Part shown: piece after piece, positions 63,600 to 64,000 of the stretch
How the letters are laid out: the number at the start of each line of letters is the position of its first letter
Position numbering within the stretch: the stretch's first letter is position 1
NCBI GenBank assembly: GCA_029264305.1
Contig: JARICA010000017.1
Coordinates: forward strand, 124,001 to 188,000
Direction of reading: 5' to 3'
From: Faecalimonas sp.
Lineage (GTDB): Bacteria; Bacillota; Clostridia; Lachnospirales; Lachnospiraceae
DNA length: 64,000 bases
The notes under the pieces: model-generated
What the model was told of the DNA's origin: nothing
The model's database searches: none
The model's input: the letters and a program-made list of their open reading frames with translations, nothing else
Position numbers and translations under genes: made by a program

Positions 63600-64000
63600 T
63601 TAACCACCTATTTTATATCCCATTCCCCTTACCGTCTGAATAATTTCTGGATCATTTGGATTATCTTCAACTTTCTCTCGAAGTCTTTTAATATAGACTG
63701 TAAGTGTATTATCATTAACAAAATTTCCCGTCTCATCCCAAATATGTGACAAAATCTGATTTCTCGTTAAAATTCTCCCCTTATTCTCAAAACATAATAA
63801 TAATATTTTATATTCTAATGCGGTCAACTCCAATCGTCTTCCATTCTTATATGCCATATGCTCAGTTAAGTGAATAGAAATTTTTCCTATTATAAGTTCA
63901 TTTTTTTCCTTTATTCCTATTCCTCTCAGTCTAATTACATTTTTCACTCTAGAAACAAGTTCTCTTGGACGAAACGGCTTCGTAATGTACTCATCTACCC
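63600..64000 (-). CDS. OmpR/PhoB-family response regulator, partial
   Basis: The frame continues to the window edge, so only the C-terminal part of the protein is seen. It starts inside the receiver domain at VDEYITKPFRPRELVSR, which carries the conserved Lys of the receiver, and continues to a winged-helix DNA-binding domain (LTALEYKILLLCFENKG, NDNTLTVYIKRLREKVED, IQTVRGMGYKIGG). The phosphorylated Asp lies outside. The stop is one base before the kinase start. It is expected to control the ABC genes in response to a peptide signal. Confidence 0.93.
   Translation of the reverse strand, partial: VDEYITKPFRPRELVSRVKNVIRLRGIGIKEKNELIIGKISIHLTEHMAYKNGRRLELTALEYKILLLCFENKGRILTRNQILSHIWDETGNFVNDNTLTVYIKRLREKVEDNPNDPEIIQTVRGMGYKIGG

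Overview
The window is AT-rich DNA from a spore-forming, Gram-positive anaerobe, most likely a member of the Lachnospiraceae or a close relative in the Clostridia. Evidence for this is the CIRCE-controlled hrcA-grpE-dnaK-dnaJ order, sporulation and coat genes (a SpoIID homologue, GerM, two CotF-like coat proteins), ATP-dependent PEP carboxykinase, strong AGGAGG ribosome binding sites and a preference for A/T-ending codons. Species cannot be fixed from the sequence alone. All but five genes lie on the minus strand, so the window reads from its high-numbered end to its low-numbered end. No tRNA, rRNA, CRISPR array, prophage or intact insertion sequence was seen.

Layout (low to high coordinates). 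1-3908: heat-shock operon with a well-formed promoter and CIRCE operator. 4101-9193: an FMN-dependent hydroxy-acid oxidoreductase, then lepA-hemW and holA. 9237-15045: DNA-uptake genes comEC and comEA flanking a two-component system and a GerM-like lipoprotein. 15135-19149: a small transporter and a translationally coupled LemA / DUF2207 / radical SAM-SPASM operon, which I consider the most interesting locus. 19295-23850: polysaccharide deacetylase and a GntR-ABC transporter operon with a clear operator. 23959-26239: dipeptidase and gamma-glutamyl hydrolase, divergent around a perfect 24-bp palindrome, followed by two coat genes. 26320-30742: ABC-F protein, a decayed mobile-element end, Nudix, YihY and SpoIID-like genes.

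30743-31316 holds a probable 6S-type RNA with terminators. 31317-35474: MoxR-DUF58-transglutaminase operon. 35567-37255: pckA. 37611-42529: an OCD-like / IlvD-like / TrmB-like operon followed by an NhaC-type antiporter. 42604-44544: surface adhesin with a thioester domain and SpaA repeats. 44805-51882: VanZ fusion protein, CmpB-like membrane protein, ATP-grasp ligase, prepilin peptidase, PHP phosphoesterase, Na/phosphate cotransporter and a small membrane protein. 52063-55518: formate/nitrite-type channel, HAD phosphatase, rhodanese, cytidylate-kinase-like protein and DAHP synthase. 55546-59170: heterodimeric ABC exporter with one degenerate ATP site. 59294-64000: peptide-sensing type module (FtsX permease, ATPase, histidine kinase, response regulator).

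Many reading frames extend upstream of the real start. I moved starts to codons with a good ribosome binding site for hemW, gerM, the first histidine kinase, comEA, the radical SAM gene, the GntR-linked permease, dipeptidase, ABC-F, Nudix, pckA, the TrmB-like gene, the VanZ fusion and others. All family names come from motif recognition by eye; no database search was run.
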